64,000 nt of DNA from Lactobacillus sp. ESL0679 (GCF_029433515.1 NZ_JAQTIG010000003.1:1-64000); one strand, 5' to 3'. Positions 51,407-61,009 are shown, counted from the first letter of the stretch. The notes: a model not told the origin generated them from the letters alone. Program-made: numbers and translations.

Positions 51407-51892
51407 ATGGCAAATTCGACATTTTTATATTTTCTTTTGGATGCAATACTGCTTGGTTACAGCTGCTACAGTTGGTTTTGGCAAGCTAGTATTGACTTAA
51501 AGGGACATTATCGGACTTCATCAATTGTTTGGACTGTGCTAATTATTTGGGCTGGTTTTGCGTGGGAATTTTTGGAAAAGAGCGACCCGGGCTTGAGCAT
51601 GTTTCTCGCCATCTTTTTATTAATGGGAATTATTGATGGCTTTTCCGGTTTAGCACCGAAAAGGGCAGTGGTGTCGGGTTATTTTAGGCGGACAATTGCC
51701 TATAAAGATATTGTCATGGTAACTTTGATTAAGGTGCCGAAACTCAAGAAGAAAATGGTAATTTGTATTTTGATGACGAAGAAGCACCAACAATATTACC
51801 TGCGCTTTTCTAAAGAAGTGACGCAAATTATTACTGTTTTGAAAAAGCGCATTGGCCACAATGTTCAGATTGAAGTGCAAGATATTTTATAA
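51407..51892 (+). CDS. Small membrane protein with a PH-like C-terminal domain, function unknown
   Basis: This 161-aa protein has three N-terminal membrane segments (about 4-22, 36-54, 64-82). A soluble part follows with the beta-strand pattern IAYKDIVMVTLIKVPKLKKK, ICILMTKKHQQYYLRF, and a final helix, which resembles a bacterial PH/DUF956-like fold. GAGGAG precedes the ATG. I do not recognise the family. Confidence 0.7.
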   Translation: MANSTFLYFLLDAILLGYSCYSWFWQASIDLKGHYRTSSIVWTVLIIWAGFAWEFLEKSDPGLSMFLAIFLLMGIIDGFSGLAPKRAVVSGYFRRTIAYKDIVMVTLIKVPKLKKKMVICILMTKKHQQYYLRFSKEVTQIITVLKKRIGHNVQIEVQDIL

Positions 51893-51965
51893 AAAAAGCC
51901 ACGCACTAAGGCATGACTTTTAGAGTTAAGCTTTTACAGATAAATGTAAAAGTTTATTTTTTTAA

Positions 51966-53423
51966 TTATAAAATTGGGGATAGCATCCGCGAAAAGCTCT
52001 GCAGGGTCCGCAGCCAGCGGCCTTGTTTAGCGATCATCTCTGGTGAAAGCAGAGTTGACTGTTTCATGTCTTCTTCAAAGGCATGGGCAATTTTGCTAGT
52101 AAAGTTTTTATCATAAAAAATCGCAATGTCCTCAAAATTAAGGTCATAAGAACGGTAATCTTGGTTCATTGAGCCGACAGTTGAAACGTCGTCATCAACC
52201 ACAATTGTCTTGGCGTGAATAAAGCCGTGATTGTAGATGTAAATTTTGACGCCGTAACGCGATAATTCGTTTGCGTACCACTGCGTTGCCCGATAAATGA
52301 AGGGGTGGTCTGGCTTGCACGGAATCATAATTCGCAAATCAACGCCTGACATGGCAACTGTCTGCAGGGTCGCGAACATGGCATCATCAGGGATAAGGTA
52401 AGGTGTTTGCAGCCAAAGCCGTGTTTTGGCTTGCGACATTAACTTCATAACACCGTTACGCATGTTGGCGTTGTAATGGTCTGGACCATCGGAGACAATC
52501 TGCGTGGCAATATCGCCAGGATGGATTTCATTCTCATCTAAGTCAGGAAAGAGAAGGTGGTTGAAGGTAATCAGTTGGCTATCTTTTTGAATTGAAGCAT
52601 TCCAATCCATGACAAAACGTTCCTGAAGTAAGAGTGAAGCCGAACCGACAATGCGAACCTGACTGTCGCGCCAATAGCCAAACTTCTTTTTTCGGCCTAA
52701 ATATTGATCACCGATGTTAAACCCGCCGGTCCACGAGATTTTACCATCGATAACTACAATCTTGCGGTGCAGGTGGTAATTAATCCGGTACCGCGTAATC
52801 ATGTTGCGCGATGTGACGAAGGGCAATACTTGCCCGCCGACTTGGCATAATTGGTTGAACCATGACTTGGTTGCCCCCATTGATCCCCAAGCATCATAAA
52901 GGACACGGACGCAAACGCCCTCGCAAGCCTTTTTAATTAATAAATTCAAAATTTCATTGCCAATATCATCGTTATAAAAGGTATAAAATTCTACGTTAAT
53001 GGTTTCGCGGGCATTTTTAATATCCTGAATCATGTCGGCAAACATTGGTTGTCCGTCAGTATAGAGCTTGACCTGATTGTTCTTACTTAATGGTGATTCG
53101 CCTTGCCGGTCGAAGAAGTGAACGACCATCTTGGCCTTATTAGAAGTATCAGATGAGCTAATCTTTTTAGGAGCTTTAGTAATTGACTTTTGCACGTTGC
53201 GCAGTCCGATGTGGTGCTGTTTATTAATGGCAAAAATATTTTCTTGTGAAATTCCACGACCAAAAAAGCCATACAGAGTCATCCCGATTACGGGGAAAAC
53301 AAGCAGGATAATTAGCCATGCCCAGGTTGTAGAAACCGACCGTCGTCTGTGAAAGACGATGTAGAAGGCAAGAATAGTGTTGGCAATAATGATGATACGC
53401 GCAATGTCACGAAGTAGACTCAC
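51966..53423 (-). CDS. cls: Cardiolipin synthase
   Basis: This 485-aa protein has two N-terminal membrane segments (about 8-28, 36-56) and two PLD-type HKD motifs: HLHRKIVVIDGKISWTGGFN (about residue 220) and FIHAKTIVVDDDVSTVGSMN (about residue 400). It condenses phosphatidylglycerol to cardiolipin at the membrane. GGAGG-like ATTCTGGAGG precedes the start. The DUF915 hydrolase gene upstream is 25 bases away and probably co-transcribed. Confidence 0.95.
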   Translation of the reverse strand: MSLLRDIARIIIIANTILAFYIVFHRRRSVSTTWAWLIILLVFPVIGMTLYGFFGRGISQENIFAINKQHHIGLRNVQKSITKAPKKISSSDTSNKAKMVVHFFDRQGESPLSKNNQVKLYTDGQPMFADMIQDIKNARETINVEFYTFYNDDIGNEILNLLIKKACEGVCVRVLYDAWGSMGATKSWFNQLCQVGGQVLPFVTSRNMITRYRINYHLHRKIVVIDGKISWTGGFNIGDQYLGRKKKFGYWRDSQVRIVGSASLLLQERFVMDWNASIQKDSQLITFNHLLFPDLDENEIHPGDIATQIVSDGPDHYNANMRNGVMKLMSQAKTRLWLQTPYLIPDDAMFATLQTVAMSGVDLRIMIPCKPDHPFIYRATQWYANELSRYGVKIYIYNHGFIHAKTIVVDDDVSTVGSMNQDYRSYDLNFEDIAIFYDKNFTSKIAHAFEEDMKQSTLLSPEMIAKQGRWLRTLQSFSRMLSPIL

Positions 53424-53448
53424 GGAAATCCTCCAGAATAATAAAAAG

Positions 53449-54390
53449 TTACTGTGTTAGGCCGATAAATTTATCGACAATTTTGATAACGAACGGATTA
53501 TCATGCATCCAGCTGTGCTCGGCGTATTTTTGCCCACGGATTTCAACTTCGTGGTATGAATGGGCACCGGGTGCCAGAATGTAGCGAATGCTTTTAGCAG
53601 AAATAACGGAAATAAACTTGTCGCTGTTAGTGTTGTCAAGGACGTTACCATAAATGTTTAAAACGGAAATGTCGGGGTTGAACCGCTTGCGTCTGAGCAG
53701 CAGGTAAATGTAATGTGGGTTAATTACATTGGGGCGGCCGTTGGCATTAAGACCGTTAACGTTCGGGATGTCCCCCATGTAAGTTACACCGTCGAAAGGC
53801 CCGGCAATAAAGGCGCACTTGGTCAGCCGCGGGAAATTCTTCTTGCGGCAGGTGCGCATCTCGGTGCGGACAACACATGGGCAGGCGAGTGAATGCGCGA
53901 CAGCCATGTAATTTTTAAAGTGAAATTTTTGTGCTAAAAAGGGCAGTAGCATTCGCAGATAATAGTCAATCGCGTACACGCCGATTAGCCGCTGCCGAAA
54001 GACCACTTGAACAATTGGGTTTAAGTCGCCGGTCCAAGTGCCCTCGAGTTTAAAATTACCTAACAAATCAATTGTCACCTTGAGATATTTAGGGTTATCC
54101 TTATCTTTTAGAGCCTGCTTAATCATGACGTTAGTTGTGTAGTCGCCGCCGCGAAAGCCGTGAAAGTAAAGCACGGGTACTTGTTTAAAGTCGCCGAGTT
54201 TTTCTTCAATCACGGCATTATCATCGACGTGCTTTTTGTGCAGATGTAGCAGAGGTCTAGTCAGTGCAATGCTGGCTAAAATCGCCAAAGAGAGCATATT
54301 AAACCTACTAGGTTCTTCAGATAGATTGTGTTTGCGGTTTTTTTCCGCTTCTTCCTTATATTTTTTGGTATTGAAGAACATTACGCTCAC
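53449..54390 (-). CDS. Alpha/beta hydrolase of the DUF915 type
   Basis: This 313-aa protein has one N-terminal hydrophobic segment (FNMLSLAILASIALTRPL) and a hydrolase fold with oxyanion-side VPVLYFHGFRGGDYTT. The nucleophile elbow reads AVAHSLACP, where relatives have GHSMG, so both flanking glycines are alanine. A late Asp is in DNTNSDKFIS and His in AHSYHEVE. It likely acts at the membrane face. Activity should be treated as uncertain because of the altered elbow. Confidence 0.82.
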   Translation of the reverse strand: MSVMFFNTKKYKEEAEKNRKHNLSEEPSRFNMLSLAILASIALTRPLLHLHKKHVDDNAVIEEKLGDFKQVPVLYFHGFRGGDYTTNVMIKQALKDKDNPKYLKVTIDLLGNFKLEGTWTGDLNPIVQVVFRQRLIGVYAIDYYLRMLLPFLAQKFHFKNYMAVAHSLACPCVVRTEMRTCRKKNFPRLTKCAFIAGPFDGVTYMGDIPNVNGLNANGRPNVINPHYIYLLLRRKRFNPDISVLNIYGNVLDNTNSDKFISVISAKSIRYILAPGAHSYHEVEIRGQKYAEHSWMHDNPFVIKIVDKFIGLTQ

Positions 54391-54456
54391 CTTTAAAATA
54401 ATAATTAATTATATTCTAACATTGCAAATAACTTTTTAGTAAATAATGAGGTACAT

Positions 54457-55347
54457 ATGAAATTTTATGCAGTAAAAAAAGGTCGTGCTCCCGGAATTTA
54501 TCGTACGTGGGATGCAACCAAAAAGCAAGTTGACGGGTTTTCTGGGGCTAGGTACAAGTCTTTCAATGAGGAAGCTGATGCAATTGAATTTATGGGTCCA
54601 GCATATAAACCTGCAACTGCTAAACCTAAACGCAAAGCGGTTAAGCATGTAGCTGGTGCAAAGCGGCCTGCTGTCGTCCCAATTGCTACTAAAAGTGTGC
54701 TGCCCAAGAGTGAGGACACCTTGCAAAATGCGATTGCTAAGATTCAACGCTTTAGTGAACAGACCAAGCTGCAATCGCCCAAGCCTAGATCGCCGCGAGT
54801 TAGGCAAGTAATTAAAAAAGCACCCGAGAAGAAAACTCAGGTGCATAGGGATCAAACTTATTTTGCGACAATCTATACTGATGGTGGGACCCGCAATACC
54901 GGTAATTATAAGGGTGGTCATGTTAAGCCAACGGATAAGGCTGCATGGGCTTACCTGATTGAATGGCAGGAAGCCGGGGAGCCTAAGTCAACTTACGGCA
55001 CAAACGGTGAGTTTGGTGCCACTAATAATAAAATGGAATTGACTGCATTGATCGAGGCCCTCAAAAAACTATTGGAACTCAACTTTAATACCAAGCCACT
55101 GCTATTTGTGCTTGATTCACAATACGTGCTGAATCCAATTACAAAAGGCTGGCTTAAAAGTTGGAAAAAGCGGGGCTGGAAGAAAAGTTCCAAGGGTGAA
55201 ATTGCTAACTTAGCTGGCTGGCAAGAGCTAGATAGTTTGCTTGCCCAGTTTAGTAATCCGGAATTTAAGTGGACTAAGGGGCACGCTAATAATCGCGGTA
55301 ATGAGTTTGTTGACCATACCTTGAACAAGTTTATGGATCAAATGTAA
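54457..55347 (+). CDS. rnhA: Ribonuclease H with N-terminal viroplasmin-like domain
   Basis: This 296-aa protein has an N-terminal Cauli_VI/hybrid-binding domain (KFYAVKKGRAPGIYRTWDAT, ending YKSFNEEADAIEFM) and a basic linker (about 50-130). A type-1 RNase H domain follows, with the DEDD residues in IYTDGGTRNT, NNKMELTALIE, VLDSQYVL and NEFVDHTLN. It cleaves RNA in RNA-DNA hybrids. It is divergent from the DUF915 gene. Confidence 0.95.
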   Translation: MKFYAVKKGRAPGIYRTWDATKKQVDGFSGARYKSFNEEADAIEFMGPAYKPATAKPKRKAVKHVAGAKRPAVVPIATKSVLPKSEDTLQNAIAKIQRFSEQTKLQSPKPRSPRVRQVIKKAPEKKTQVHRDQTYFATIYTDGGTRNTGNYKGGHVKPTDKAAWAYLIEWQEAGEPKSTYGTNGEFGATNNKMELTALIEALKKLLELNFNTKPLLFVLDSQYVLNPITKGWLKSWKKRGWKKSSKGEIANLAGWQELDSLLAQFSNPEFKWTKGHANNRGNEFVDHTLNKFMDQM

Positions 55348-56313
55348 CTACTTAATAGTAACAATGGTGCCGCCAAACAAATGATCGAAAAAGCCGGCAA
55401 TATTGTCCCAAAGCTGTTCAAACCAGTTGCGGTTCTCTTGCGTGTTGAGTTTATTAAAGATATTTTTGGCATTCTTTTCGATTCCTTTAGAAAGGGTCGC
55501 TGCCTGTTCTTTAAAATTATGGTTCTTCAGAGCACCAGAATCACGTACCTCAATTAACACGTTAATAATTTGCTGCTTTTGATTGTTATTAATTGTGTTG
55601 CCAAGATGATTAATATTAATTTGGTTATTAACAATATCATGGATTTGACTATCGGAAATATTGTTGCCGATTTTACCCATTTCTTGTTTGGCACCAGCAA
55701 TCGCATTGTTTAATTGGGCATCGGTGTAGCCATCTTTGCCCTTGTTTTCCTTAGTGATTTTGCTTAAAGTGCCCATCTCATCTTGAGCGGCATTTACTTG
55801 GCTTTGGTTTAAATGGTCGCCAGTCTTGGCATAAGCAGCATAAACACCGGCTAAAGCACCGGAACCATCGATTGGAGTGGCGCTGGTGACATAAATGTTA
55901 GCGTCGGCAATCCCCGCGGTTAAAGCGGCGTTCTTGTATTGGTTGGCGGTAATGGTTGTAATATTGTTACTGCCTTTATAATTTAAAATCTGTACGTTGA
56001 TACCACTGCCACTGGCTGTCTTCTGGATCATGGCACTGGACCAAACGCCTGAGCCAGTCGTGAAGTTGTCGCCTGACGGATTAAGGTACTTGACGAGGTC
56101 TTCACCGTTAATCGTAATTGTTTGGTAACTAGAACCATTGAGCGGTGCGGTTAAGGTCTTCAATGTTCCATCACGCTGCGGGTCGGTTAACGATGTCCCT
56201 AAACAAATAATTGGTAAATCATCGGCCTTTACGATCTGCAGCTGCTCGGTGAATTCGCAGGCCGTGGCAAGTGTTACTAGCAATATTGATATTATTGAAA
56301 ACATTTTTTTCAT
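55348..56313 (-). CDS. Secreted DUF1002 family protein
   Basis: This 321-aa protein has a signal peptide (about 1-30, FSIISILLVTLATACEFTEQ, with possible cleavage after ADD or VKA). The DUF1002 pattern is CLGTSLTDPQRDGTLKTL, GSGVWSSAMIQKT and TSATPIDGSGALAGVYAAY. Cys18-19 in ATACEF could hint at lipidation, but no clear lipobox is present. The function is unknown in the family. It is convergent with rnhA, with stop codons adjacent. Confidence 0.88.
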   Translation of the reverse strand: MKKMFSIISILLVTLATACEFTEQLQIVKADDLPIICLGTSLTDPQRDGTLKTLTAPLNGSSYQTITINGEDLVKYLNPSGDNFTTGSGVWSSAMIQKTASGSGINVQILNYKGSNNITTITANQYKNAALTAGIADANIYVTSATPIDGSGALAGVYAAYAKTGDHLNQSQVNAAQDEMGTLSKITKENKGKDGYTDAQLNNAIAGAKQEMGKIGNNISDSQIHDIVNNQININHLGNTINNNQKQQIINVLIEVRDSGALKNHNFKEQAATLSKGIEKNAKNIFNKLNTQENRNWFEQLWDNIAGFFDHLFGGTIVTIK

Positions 56314-56453
56314 AAGAATATTAACTCCTTTTTGATGTCTTAATTATAATAGGTGCTCATAGGAAAAGGTCAAGTTACGATTTCGTGTCGTTTATTTTAC
56401 GTTTTTTTTAATTTTTTAGATGGTATAATAAACAATAAGATTGAGGAGGACCT

Positions 56454-57293
56454 ATGCTCGAGCAACCTGAATTAACTATCATCATGCCAGTGTATAATGT
56501 TGCTAAGTATCTAGCGCGGGCGCTAGATCACTTGGCCGTGCAAAATGACATGAACTTTAAGCTGCTGGTTGTCAATGATGGCTCAACAGATAATACACGT
56601 AAAATAGCGGAGAGTTACCAAGATAAGTTTCGTTATTTTAAAATCATTAATAAACCCAACGGTGGTCTGTCTGATGCCCGTAATGTCGGCTTAAAGAATG
56701 TCGATACGCCGTATTTTACTTTTCATGATGGTGATGATTGGGTTGATCCCGGATATACGGCCTTTTTTGTGCATGCTTTCCATGCTCATCCAGATGCGGC
56801 GATGGTTTCGTGTGGCTTTTGGCTTAATTATGAAAACAAGCAAGGGTCAATTGCGGCAACTAAAAAAGTTGTCCACGGGATGAAGAAAAAGTTCAGAACG
56901 TATCAACTTGTTAGCAACCCTCTTGGCTCGCTATTTAACAATCATATTTTGGCAACACCAGTTAAGGGCTATACGTGGAATAAAGGGTATCGCATCGCAG
57001 TTGTGCGTCAGCATCATTTGAGGTTTGTGGAAGACTTGGTCTTTATGGAAGACCAGATTTTCAATGTGCAGTATTTGGCATTGACCGAGGGCTTTTATTG
57101 CGATAGTCAGCCGCTCTATCATTATTGGCAGCGCAAGGATAGCATGGTGCACAATTTTAACCTAAAAATGATCCCAGATGACTTTAAAGCCAATTACATT
57201 GTGGCTAAAATTGTGACCCGCAGTCTGTGGCATGAACATCATCAAAAACGGCAAAGCCAACACTTAGTTGAAGTAAGTGAGAGGGATCAATAA
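56454..57293 (+). CDS. Family 2 glycosyltransferase
   Basis: This 279-aa protein of GT-A fold has PELTIIMPVYNVAKYLARAL, VVNDGSTDNTRKIA, GGLSDARNVGLKN and the DxD-like metal site FHDGDDWVDPGY. It has no membrane segment. GAGGAGG precedes the ATG. It overlaps the next hydrolase gene by one base. It is a lone glycosyltransferase, probably for a surface polymer or glycolipid. Confidence 0.93.
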   Translation: MLEQPELTIIMPVYNVAKYLARALDHLAVQNDMNFKLLVVNDGSTDNTRKIAESYQDKFRYFKIINKPNGGLSDARNVGLKNVDTPYFTFHDGDDWVDPGYTAFFVHAFHAHPDAAMVSCGFWLNYENKQGSIAATKKVVHGMKKKFRTYQLVSNPLGSLFNNHILATPVKGYTWNKGYRIAVVRQHHLRFVEDLVFMEDQIFNVQYLALTEGFYCDSQPLYHYWQRKDSMVHNFNLKMIPDDFKANYIVAKIVTRSLWHEHHQKRQSQHLVEVSERDQ

Positions 57294-57949
57294 TGAGAGA
57301 AAAGGTTAACGGCAACGAACTTTACTATAATAAATTAGGTCAGGGGGCACCGCTCTTATTACTTCACGGTCACCACTTGGATGGTGGGATGTTTGACCAA
57401 GTGGTGGCGCCACTGTCGCTTTATTATACGGTTTATGTCTTAGATATGCGTGGCCATGGTCTAAGCGAGGGCGAGATTGCCGAGCATTACCAAACAGAAG
57501 TTGAGGATGTAGCGACCTTTATTAAGCAGGTTAATATTCGGGGTTGTTATTGCTTTGGCTTTGATGCTGGTGGTCTTGTTGCCATGATGTTGGCTAGTCA
57601 GGACCAGCATGTTTTCAAAAAATTGATGGTTGCTAGTGTTTTTGTCAATGGTAATGGCATTCGGCCTTACCACTACTTAACCGAAGGCGTTTTACGGTAT
57701 TTACATTTTGACCGTGATAGTCAGGTGGAATTGACCGAAAGTTTTATGTCTGTTGATAGTCTGAAGGCAATAAAAATCCCAACTTACTGCGTTGTCGGTG
57801 AAAAGGATTGGGTCAAGGTTGAGCATGTGCGCTGGTACAGCCAGATAATTCCGCAAGGACAACTACTTGTCATGCCACGGCAGAAGCACAATAGCTATGC
57901 AATAAATAGTTTTAAGTTGTTGAACTTAATGGAAGACTTTTTCAAGTAA
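57293..57949 (+). CDS. Alpha/beta hydrolase
   Basis: This 218-aa protein has LLLLHGHHLDGGMFDQVV, DMRGHGLSEG and a late Asp/His pair (VVGEKDWVKVEH, MPRQKHNSYA). The nucleophile position reads GFDAGGLVA, where most relatives have GHSxGG, so Asp may replace Ser. That would make it a dehalogenase-like or inactive member. It is co-translated with the glycosyltransferase. Confidence 0.88.
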   Translation: MREKVNGNELYYNKLGQGAPLLLLHGHHLDGGMFDQVVAPLSLYYTVYVLDMRGHGLSEGEIAEHYQTEVEDVATFIKQVNIRGCYCFGFDAGGLVAMMLASQDQHVFKKLMVASVFVNGNGIRPYHYLTEGVLRYLHFDRDSQVELTESFMSVDSLKAIKIPTYCVVGEKDWVKVEHVRWYSQIIPQGQLLVMPRQKHNSYAINSFKLLNLMEDFFK

Positions 57950-58061
57950 AGCGGGGATAAAACTCGGCTTTTTTGTTAGAAATTCCCCCTTTCCTAGTCA
58001 GGAAGAGTGTTTTTTGGTTATAATAGATTAAAAGATAGTATTTTTTGATGAAGAGGTAGTT

Positions 58062-59042
58062 ATGAACAAGGAAGAAATCTTGGAATTAATGCATCCAATG
58101 AAGCTAATTGGATTAGGCGGGAATCCAGCTTTAAATGAAAAAATCGCGGCAATTTTGAAAAAGCCGTTGATTGAAACAGCAGTTCAACACTTTAGTGATG
58201 GTGAAATTCAAGTAAATATCGGCGAAAGTGTCAGAGGCTGTGATGTCTTTGTTATCCAGTCAATTCAAGATCCAGTTAACGAAAACTTTATGGAGTTAGA
58301 AATTACGCTAGATGCTCTGCACCGAGCTTCAGCTCACCGAGTTAACGTTGTGGTGCCATACTTAGCGTACTCACGCTCAGACACTAAAACGCGGTCACGG
58401 GAACCAATTACTGCTAAATTAGTTGCTAACTTGTTGCAATTAACAGGGATGGACCACTTAATTGCACTTGACCTTCATGCTTCGCAAATTCAGGGCTTTT
58501 ATAATGTACCTGTGGACCATTTGCACGCACTGCCGCTTTTAGGGCAATATTTTTTGGACAATGGGATTGCAACTAAGGACGATGACGACTTAGTAATCGT
58601 ATCGCCTGACCATTCTGGTGCTAAGCTGGCTCGGAATTTTGGTCAAATCTTTAATGCGCCAATTGCAATTGTTGACCAACGCCGTGCTCGTTATGATGCA
58701 GATGTTCATAACATGATTGGCGATGTTAAAGACAAAAAGTGTATTGTCGTTGATGACTTGATTGATACCGGTTCACGGATTTCTTCATCAACTAAGTCAG
58801 TAATGGCTGCAGGTGCTAAAAAGGTTTATGTTGCGGCTACTCATGCGTTATTATCTCAAGATGCAACAGAAGTGTTGAATGAGTTACCTATTGAGCAAAT
58901 TGTTGTTACTGATACGATTAGACACAAGCATTATCCAGACAGAATGGTGCGAATTTCGGTTGATTTGCTTTTAGCGCGAGGAATAAATTGTGTTTATAAT
59001 GACCGTTCAATGCATCTAATTAGTGAAAGTAATTTGAAGTAA
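58062..59042 (+). CDS. prs: Ribose-phosphate pyrophosphokinase
   Basis: This 326-aa protein has RSREPITAKLVANLL, DLHASQIQGFYNVPVDHL, VSPDHSGAKLARNFG and the PRPP loop CIVVDDLIDTGSRISSS. It makes PRPP from ribose 5-phosphate and ATP. Lactobacilli often carry two prs genes; this one is monocistronic and not next to glmU, so it may be the second copy. Confidence 0.96.
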   Translation: MNKEEILELMHPMKLIGLGGNPALNEKIAAILKKPLIETAVQHFSDGEIQVNIGESVRGCDVFVIQSIQDPVNENFMELEITLDALHRASAHRVNVVVPYLAYSRSDTKTRSREPITAKLVANLLQLTGMDHLIALDLHASQIQGFYNVPVDHLHALPLLGQYFLDNGIATKDDDDLVIVSPDHSGAKLARNFGQIFNAPIAIVDQRRARYDADVHNMIGDVKDKKCIVVDDLIDTGSRISSSTKSVMAAGAKKVYVAATHALLSQDATEVLNELPIEQIVVTDTIRHKHYPDRMVRISVDLLLARGINCVYNDRSMHLISESNLK

Positions 59043-59210
59043 CTAGTATATAACAGCCCTGTGTTTTGATATGCTAAAATTCTACTCTGGCAAAGGATGA
59101 ATATAGCTTTAATATGTGACTTTTAGTTAAGTTCAATACCTTTTTGTTTATTTATTCCACATCATTGTTATAATAAAACAAGATGTATAGGAAAACGGAG
59201 AGAGAAAATT

Positions 59211-59894
59211 ATGGCAAGACGAAAGAATTATAAAAGAAGAAGAATCATTTTAAGTAACACATTTCACTTAATTAGAGAAAATGGAATGGATAATGTTTCT
59301 TTTCAAATGATTGCTGAGAAATCTGGAATTTCTAAATCATTACTGCAATCGTATTATTCACATAAGGCTAAACTGACCGATGATGTTGTTCGCAATTTGC
59401 TCAATACCTTGGACAGACAAGTTGAAGAATTTAATGAAACTAAAAACAGTGATATTTGTGCTCGGACTGATGCTTTTATTTATACAATTGCAAAATTGGG
59501 AATTTCTGATCGCGGCCTTGACCGGATCATTTCCGAAGCTTTTGCAAGTAATGAAACACTGGACAATTGGAGCAGAATGCTAACAGGCTGGATTACACAG
59601 AATCGGCTGTTTGCTGAAGACAAATACAATTTTGATGATGTACAAACAGGTATTGCCTTTGTTGTTACCGGAGTTGGCCGACTATATCGCGACCGTGATT
59701 TACATGGTCTGTCGGCGCAGCAGATGGCGGATTATGCAACTAGTTCATTGATGTACACTTTCTTGCATTGCTCAACTAAGCAAATCAAAAAGGCACTTAG
59801 TGATGGTCATAAAATTATTGCGTCAATCGATATCAAAAAGGTTCATCATGCAATTGATACCATGTTTGCTGAAGGCAAAGAAATTGTGTGTTAG
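59211..59894 (+). CDS. TetR-family transcriptional regulator
   Basis: This 227-aa protein has an N-terminal TetR helix-turn-helix (NTFHLIRENGMDNVSFQMIA, EKSGISKSLLQSYYSHKAKL), then an all-helical ligand domain. GGAGAGAG precedes the ATG. Its stop lies 11 bases before the start of the membrane protein gene, so they form a two-gene unit, and the membrane protein may be under its control. Confidence 0.92.
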   Translation: MARRKNYKRRRIILSNTFHLIRENGMDNVSFQMIAEKSGISKSLLQSYYSHKAKLTDDVVRNLLNTLDRQVEEFNETKNSDICARTDAFIYTIAKLGISDRGLDRIISEAFASNETLDNWSRMLTGWITQNRLFAEDKYNFDDVQTGIAFVVTGVGRLYRDRDLHGLSAQQMADYATSSLMYTFLHCSTKQIKKALSDGHKIIASIDIKKVHHAIDTMFAEGKEIVC

Positions 59895-59905
59895 AAGGGA
59901 ATAAT

Positions 59906-60736
59906 ATGACAAATGGCGCGCGAGCTGGTTTGCGCAGAGTAAATCAAGAGCAGAACACCCAGTATAAAAAGGTGCTGTCCTTTATTATCTTTCTAACTGT
60001 GACGCTGATGATGGTTACTGGGACTTTTTTAAATCCTTTGTTTATGAAGGGGCAAATTAGAACTAGCAACAATGATGCCGTTGTGGTTAGGCAAGTTAAT
60101 CGTCATTTTGATACGCTGGCAGAAATGATTGGCGCTAATCAAGATGGCAACTCAAATTTGTTAACCAGCAAGCAAACCCAGCCGATTGCTGATCACATTA
60201 TTGATTACACGCTTGGCATTCACTTGTTTAAGTTTGATAATCTCAAGTTAGCCGAGCAAATTCTGCATGATATTAATTTAAATATCGATCAGGGCTCGTC
60301 TAGTGATGCGCAATTGGTACAGGAAAAATTAAAGAAGCAAGGAGATAATGCACCATATGAGGTTGTCGATGCTTTTAGCTTAAATACGATTAAAGTTGGT
60401 GCGAATATTGCACTGCTGTTACTCATTGTAAATATTATTATCATTGTGGTAACTCTTATTAGTCTGAAGTCGTTAATTGAAGAAATGATAACGATGATGC
60501 CTACTAAGATGCTCATTCATGATGTTACTGCTGCGGGGATGTGGGCTGGCTTTTGGTTAATTTTGATTGCTGGATTGCTTGCCCTAATTCCAGTAGTATT
60601 CAATGTAGCGAATTTTGCAGTTTTAGGTTATTTGCTTGAGATAAGTAGCAGTATCTTTTTAGACTTTGTAATTGCTGGCGTCATTGTTTATATTCTAAGT
60701 ACTATCCCTTGGGAAATTACTTCACCGAATAATTAA
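59906..60736 (+). CDS. DUF1461-like membrane protein
   Basis: About 276 aa with membrane segments at about 22-44, 160-190, 205-230 and 245-265. The large loop NRHFDTLAEMIGANQDGNSN probably faces outside. The ATG at 59906 follows GAAGGGA at 6 bases. I cannot assign a function; it follows a TetR gene and may be a regulated exporter accessory or envelope protein. The family name is a tentative guess. Confidence 0.6.
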   Translation: MTNGARAGLRRVNQEQNTQYKKVLSFIIFLTVTLMMVTGTFLNPLFMKGQIRTSNNDAVVVRQVNRHFDTLAEMIGANQDGNSNLLTSKQTQPIADHIIDYTLGIHLFKFDNLKLAEQILHDINLNIDQGSSSDAQLVQEKLKKQGDNAPYEVVDAFSLNTIKVGANIALLLLIVNIIIIVVTLISLKSLIEEMITMMPTKMLIHDVTAAGMWAGFWLILIAGLLALIPVVFNVANFAVLGYLLEISSSIFLDFVIAGVIVYILSTIPWEITSPNN

Positions 60737-60767
60737 TAATTATTTTAACAAAAAGTTAGTATTGTTA

Positions 60768-60797
60768 TTTGGAGATTTAAATATTTTGTGTTAGCAT
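60768..60797 (+). promoter_or_regulatory. Promoter-like site ahead of the tandem repeats
   Basis: TTTGGA (60768-60773), an 18-base spacer and the extended -10 TGTTAGCAT (-10 at 60792-60797) predict a start near 60804, about 30 bases before repeat 1. Confidence 0.45.
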
Positions 60798-60803
60798 AGT
60801 AGC

Positions 60804-60987
60804 GAAGAGGAAAACTCTTTTAGTTGATCAAGCAACAGAAAACCAGATATATAAAGCTGGGCATATCCCAGATAGTTGGCTGGCAACAGAAAAACCAGAT
60901 ATATAAAGCTGGGCATATCCCAGATAGTTGGCTGGCAACAGAAAAACTTGTTTAAGGTCGGTAGCGTAAAAGTTACCGACTTTTTTT
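60804..60987 (+). ncRNA. Putative tandem-repeat antitoxin RNA (type III-like)
   Basis: The predicted transcript runs from the promoter through 2.3 tandem repeats to a terminator GTCGGTA/TACCGAC plus seven T (60957-60987), and the PBECR4-like gene begins 23 bases later. This is the layout of type III antitoxins, where a repeat RNA and a leaky terminator precede the toxin. Across the unit boundary GTTG, CTGG, CAAC and CCAG can form an H-type pseudoknot with an A-rich loop. Function is inferred. Confidence 0.5.
60832..60949 (+). repeat. Tandem direct repeat, 51/52-bp units, 2.3 copies
   Basis: Unit 1 (60832-60882) and unit 2 (60883-60934) are identical except for one extra A in an A run; a partial third unit (60935-60949) follows. 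Each unit contains the stem CTGGG-CATAT-CCCAG. There is no unique spacer, so it is not CRISPR. Confidence 0.93.
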
Positions 60988-61009
60988 GGGGAGAAATTTT
61001 GGAGAAATA

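Noticed and set aside
60832-60949. Tandem repeats read as a small CRISPR array
   Set aside because: Units are contiguous with no unique spacers, are longer than CRISPR repeats, and no cas gene is near.
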